A DNA stretch of 64,000 nt from Streptomonospora mangrovi (GTDB lineage Bacteria; Actinomycetota; Actinomycetes; Streptosporangiales; Streptosporangiaceae). The position numbers were made by a program, and so were the translations under genes. Positions 61,815-64,000 of this stretch are shown piece by piece (positions within the stretch are counted from its first letter, which is position 1; each line of letters starts with the position of its first letter). The notes beneath the pieces are model-generated. The model was not told the origin of the DNA. It saw only the letters and a list, made by a program, of their open reading frames with translations, and ran no database searches. The stretch is from contig NZ_JAJAQC010000009.1 in assembly GCF_027604915.1 (NCBI RefSeq), positions 124,001-188,000 of the forward strand, given 5' to 3'.

Positions 61815-61871
61815 CGGCTCCCCTCCTCTCGCGTCTCTTCTCGTCTCTTCTCCCGCTCGGTCGGCCCCGGC

Positions 61872-62720
61872 TCACGGCCTCAGCAGCCGCGCGGCCTCCT
61901 CGGGGGTGGCCGGGTCGGGGGCTCCGTCGGGCAGCAGGCCGGCCTCGCGCAGGGCGCGGGCGGCCGTGGGCGCCCAGGCCGGCCGCAGCCGGGCCGCCGC
62001 CAGCGCGGCGGTGTCGGCGAGCACCTCGCGCGCCGGACCCTCCGCCAGCACCGCGCGGTCCACCAGCAGCACCCGGTCGGCCCACCGGTAGGCGAGGTCG
62101 ACGTCGTGCGTGGCCATCACCAGGGTGGTGCCGTGCCCGCGCAGCCCCTCCAGGGTGGCCAGCAGCGACTCCACCCCCTCGGGGTCCAGCCCGGCCGTCG
62201 GCTCGTCCAGCAGCAGCACGTCCGGCCGCATCGCCAGCGCCCCCGCCAGCACCACCCGCTTGCGCTGGCCGTAGGACAGCAGGTGGGTGGGTCGGTCGGC
62301 CAGCGCGGTGATCCCCAGCGCGTCCAGCGCCCAGGCCACCCGCTCGGCCGCCGCCGCCGGGTCCAGGCCCAGGTTCAGCGGCCCGAAGGACACGTCCTGC
62401 CGCACGTCGGCCGAGAAGAGCTGGTCGTCGGGGTCCTGGAAGACCAGTTGCACCCGGCGGCGCAGCCCGGCCAGCGCCCGCCGGCCCCGCCCCACCGGAG
62501 CCCCGTCCACCCGCACCTCGCCGGCGGCGGGGGCCAGGCTGCCCGCCAGCAGGCGCAGCAGCGTGGTCTTTCCGCCGCCGTTGGGCCCCAAAACCGCGAG
62601 CGTGCGCCCCGCCGGGACCTCCAGCGCCAGCCCGGTGAACACCGGAGGGGAGTCGGGGTAGCCGAACACCAGGCCGCGGGCGGCCAGCGCGGGAGCGGCG
62701 GCCCTCGCCGCGCCGGTCAC
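61872..62720 (-). CDS. cbiO: Cobalt ECF transporter ATPase CbiO
   Basis: The start is GTG 62720, overlapping the cbiQ stop (GTGA); the protein has 282 residues. Walker A is LGPNGGGKTTLLRLL, the Q-loop and FQDPDDQLFSADVRQDVSFGPLNLGL stretch is typical of ECF-type ATPases, the signature is LSYGQRKRVVLAGALA, and Walker B is VLLLDEPTAGLDP. It powers group I cobalt import together with CbiM, CbiN and CbiQ, encoded immediately upstream on the same strand. Confidence 0.95.
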   Translation of the reverse strand: MTGAARAAAPALAARGLVFGYPDSPPVFTGLALEVPAGRTLAVLGPNGGGKTTLLRLLAGSLAPAAGEVRVDGAPVGRGRRALAGLRRRVQLVFQDPDDQLFSADVRQDVSFGPLNLGLDPAAAAERVAWALDALGITALADRPTHLLSYGQRKRVVLAGALAMRPDVLLLDEPTAGLDPEGVESLLATLEGLRGHGTTLVMATHDVDLAYRWADRVLLVDRAVLAEGPAREVLADTAALAAARLRPAWAPTAARALREAGLLPDGAPDPATPEEAARLLRP

Positions 62721-63469
62721 GGCGCCGCCCCCAGCGCCCCGGCGCCCAGCACGGCCGCCGCCACCAGCACCGGGGGCGCCGCGGCCGCCGCCAGCGCCGC
62801 CGGGCGCAGCGGCGACTCCGCCACCAGCACGGTCAGCGCGCCGGTGTAGCCCCGGCACTCCAGGCCGCGCTGGAGCCGCCGCGCGCGGTCGTAGGAGCGC
62901 ACGAACAGCGCCGCGCCCAGTGCGCCCGCCGAGCGGACCCCCGCCCGCCACCCGTTGTAGCCCAGCCGGGCCGTTTGCGCCGCCCGGATCCGCCGCGACC
63001 CCTCCAGCGCCACGAACAGCATCCGGTAGACCAGCGCGACCACCTCCACCACCGGCTCGGGCACCCCGGCGCGCGACAGGCGCGGCAGCACGTCGGCCAA
63101 CGGGGTGGTGCAGGCGAACGCGATCTGGCAGCACACAGCGGCCGCCGCGCGCCCGGCGACCTCGGCGGCGCGCGCACCGCCGTCGGGGGCGAACGCCACC
63201 GCGCCCTCCGGGCCGCCGACGCTGACCAGCAGCGCCGCCGCCCCGGTGAGCACGAACAGCAGCGGCCCCCGCGCCGCCCGCGCGAAGTCGCGCGGCGCGA
63301 CGCGGGCCGGCCCCAGGGCGGCGCCCAGCGCGACGGCGGCCGCCAGCGGGGCGCCCGGCCAGGCGGGCAGCGCCAGCGCGCACACCAGCAGCCCGCCGAA
63401 CAGCATTCCCTTGACGGCCGGGTGGAGCCGCCGCCACGGGCTCCGGTAGGCCGCGGCGTCGATCAGCAT
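62717..63469 (-). CDS. cbiQ: Cobalt ECF transporter transmembrane protein CbiQ
   Basis: The protein has 250 residues from ATG 63469. Hydrophobic helices surround the conserved LHPAVKGMLFGGLLV start. RLSRAGVPEPVVEVVALVYRMLFVALEGSRRIRAAQTARLG contains the coupling-helix motif that contacts the ATPase. A second such motif is RARRLQRGLECRGYTG. This is the T component of the cobalt ECF system. The stop overlaps cbiO; the start lies 5 bases after the cbiN stop. Confidence 0.93.
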   Translation of the reverse strand: MLIDAAAYRSPWRRLHPAVKGMLFGGLLVCALALPAWPGAPLAAAVALGAALGPARVAPRDFARAARGPLLFVLTGAAALLVSVGGPEGAVAFAPDGGARAAEVAGRAAAAVCCQIAFACTTPLADVLPRLSRAGVPEPVVEVVALVYRMLFVALEGSRRIRAAQTARLGYNGWRAGVRSAGALGAALFVRSYDRARRLQRGLECRGYTGALTVLVAESPLRPAALAAAAAPPVLVAAAVLGAGALGAAP

Positions 63470-63474
63470 CGCGC

Positions 63475-63852
63475 CTACCGCGCCGGCCCGCCGCGCTCGG
63501 CCTCGGGACCGGCGCCCGGGGCGGGCGCCGCCCCGGAGGGCGCGGCATCGACCGCCGGCCGCCCCAGCCGGCGGCGGGTGCGCAGCACGCCCAGGCAGTA
63601 GCCGATGACGCCCGCGCCGATGGCGGCCTGGAGCGCGAACAGGCCCGACTCGATCTCGCTGGACGGCGCCTCGTAGAGCGGCGTGAACCAGGGCTCGTAG
63701 CCGGGGTCGATCCGCTGGACGGCCTCCTCGGCCTCGGCGTCGGCGCCGGGGAACGGCTCGCGCAGGTGGTCGCCCGCGCCGATGAGCACGGGCAGCACGG
63801 CGATCGCCGCGGCGGCGGCGATCAGCAGCCAGGTGGTCAGGGTCCGGGGCAT
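63475..63852 (-). CDS. cbiN: Cobalt ECF transporter small subunit CbiN
   Basis: From ATG 63852 the protein has 125 residues; a TTG at 63858 overlapping the cbiM stop is the alternative start. It has an N-terminal helix (TTWLLIAAAAAIAVLPVLI), the soluble loop PGADAEAEEAVQRIDPGYEPWFTPLYEAPSSEIESGLFALQAAIGAGVIGYCLG typical of CbiN, and a second helix. A C-terminal Ala/Pro tail is longer than in enteric CbiN. It helps load cobalt into CbiM. Confidence 0.93.
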   Translation of the reverse strand: MPRTLTTWLLIAAAAAIAVLPVLIGAGDHLREPFPGADAEAEEAVQRIDPGYEPWFTPLYEAPSSEIESGLFALQAAIGAGVIGYCLGVLRTRRRLGRPAVDAAPSGAAPAPGAGPEAERGGPAR

Positions 63853-63854
63853 GC

Positions 63855-64000
63855 TCAACCCGCCTTCTCGTCGGTGCGGTGCGCCGCCGCCGGCGCCGGG
63901 TCGGGGGAGCGCAGCACGCCCAGCCGCCGCAGGTCATCGCGGCCGACCGTGCTGAGCAGCCGGACGACCACCACGGTCACCAGGCCCTCGATGACGGCGA
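63855..64000 (-). CDS. cbiM: Cobalt ECF transporter substrate-binding subunit CbiM (C-terminal end only; gene continues beyond the window)
   Basis: The last 47 codons are visible and read AVIEGLVTVVVVRLLS..., the typical CbiM C-terminal helix (AxxEGxVTxxVVxFL). A hydrophilic tail and the stop at 63855-63857 follow. It is the membrane S component that captures Co2+. The stop overlaps the region of the cbiN start, placing all four cbi genes in one operon whose promoter lies to the right of the window. Confidence 0.88.
   Translation of the reverse strand, partial: AVIEGLVTVVVVRLLSTVGRDDLRRLGVLRSPDPAPAAAHRTDEKAG

Overview
This is a very GC-rich (mid-70s percent), densely coding actinobacterial chromosome segment. 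GTG starts, GTGA/ATGA stop-start overlaps, actinomycete-type regulators and Ser/Thr kinase, and an aerobic-type CobN plus ChlI/ChlD chelatase all fit a filamentous actinomycete. Nocardiopsaceae or Streptosporangiales is my guess, at low confidence. I see no IS element, CRISPR array, tRNA or rRNA.

Layout. 1-1979: end of an MFS symporter, a four-TM protein and a SAM methyltransferase. 2424-16536: an apparent biosynthetic cluster of unknown product. It holds an AmmeMemoRadiSam-type radical SAM enzyme, cupin, class V aminotransferase, zinc-less MDR reductase, LysE exporter, a PaaK-like ligase, two divergent ANL enzymes whose A10 lysine is replaced by Glu/Asp, a threonine-synthase-like enzyme, an FAD amino-acid-oxidase-like enzyme, a glutamate-semialdehyde-aminomutase-like enzyme and a methyltransferase. 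16512-24171: TetR regulator with a parallel beta-helix protein, beta-lactamase-fold hydrolase, two-component system and CorA. 24399-31990: a second unusual locus of thioesterase, a three-domain protein (catalase-like heme domain, fatty-acid-isomerase-like FAD domain, acyl carrier domain), fatty acyl-AMP ligase, and a divergent atypical P450. 32146-40422: secreted alpha/beta hydrolase, MurNAc-type PTS with MurQ, a 1 kb gene-poor stretch, and a MarR-like regulator with an ABC exporter. 40851-49847: YjbR protein, a possible 17-residue ORF, cobD-cobQ, two hypotheticals and riboswitch-led cobN. 50070-57141: NfeD-SPFH pair, quinone oxidoreductase, Ser/Thr kinase, a small protein and an APC permease. 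57280-64000: amidase remnant, a second cobalamin riboswitch leading the ChlI/ChlD protein and cobO, a GNAT enzyme, a hypothetical, and the cobalt ECF transporter cbiMNQO (cbiM cut by the window edge).

How the genes work together. The B12 genes form one dispersed regulon: cobalt import (cbiMNQO), insertion (cobN with ChlI/D), adenosylation (cobO), cobyric acid amidation (cobQ) and aminopropanol attachment (cobD). Both chelatase parts have cobalamin riboswitches. The 24-32 kb locus reads as a line for handling fatty acids as acyl-ACP: FAAL loads the fused ACP, the tethered FAD and heme domains act on the acyl chain, the thioesterase releases it, and the P450, which lacks the I-helix acid-threonine pair, may process a peroxide-type product. 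I regard this locus and the 2.4-16.5 kb PLP/ANL/radical SAM cluster as the two best candidates for undescribed systems.
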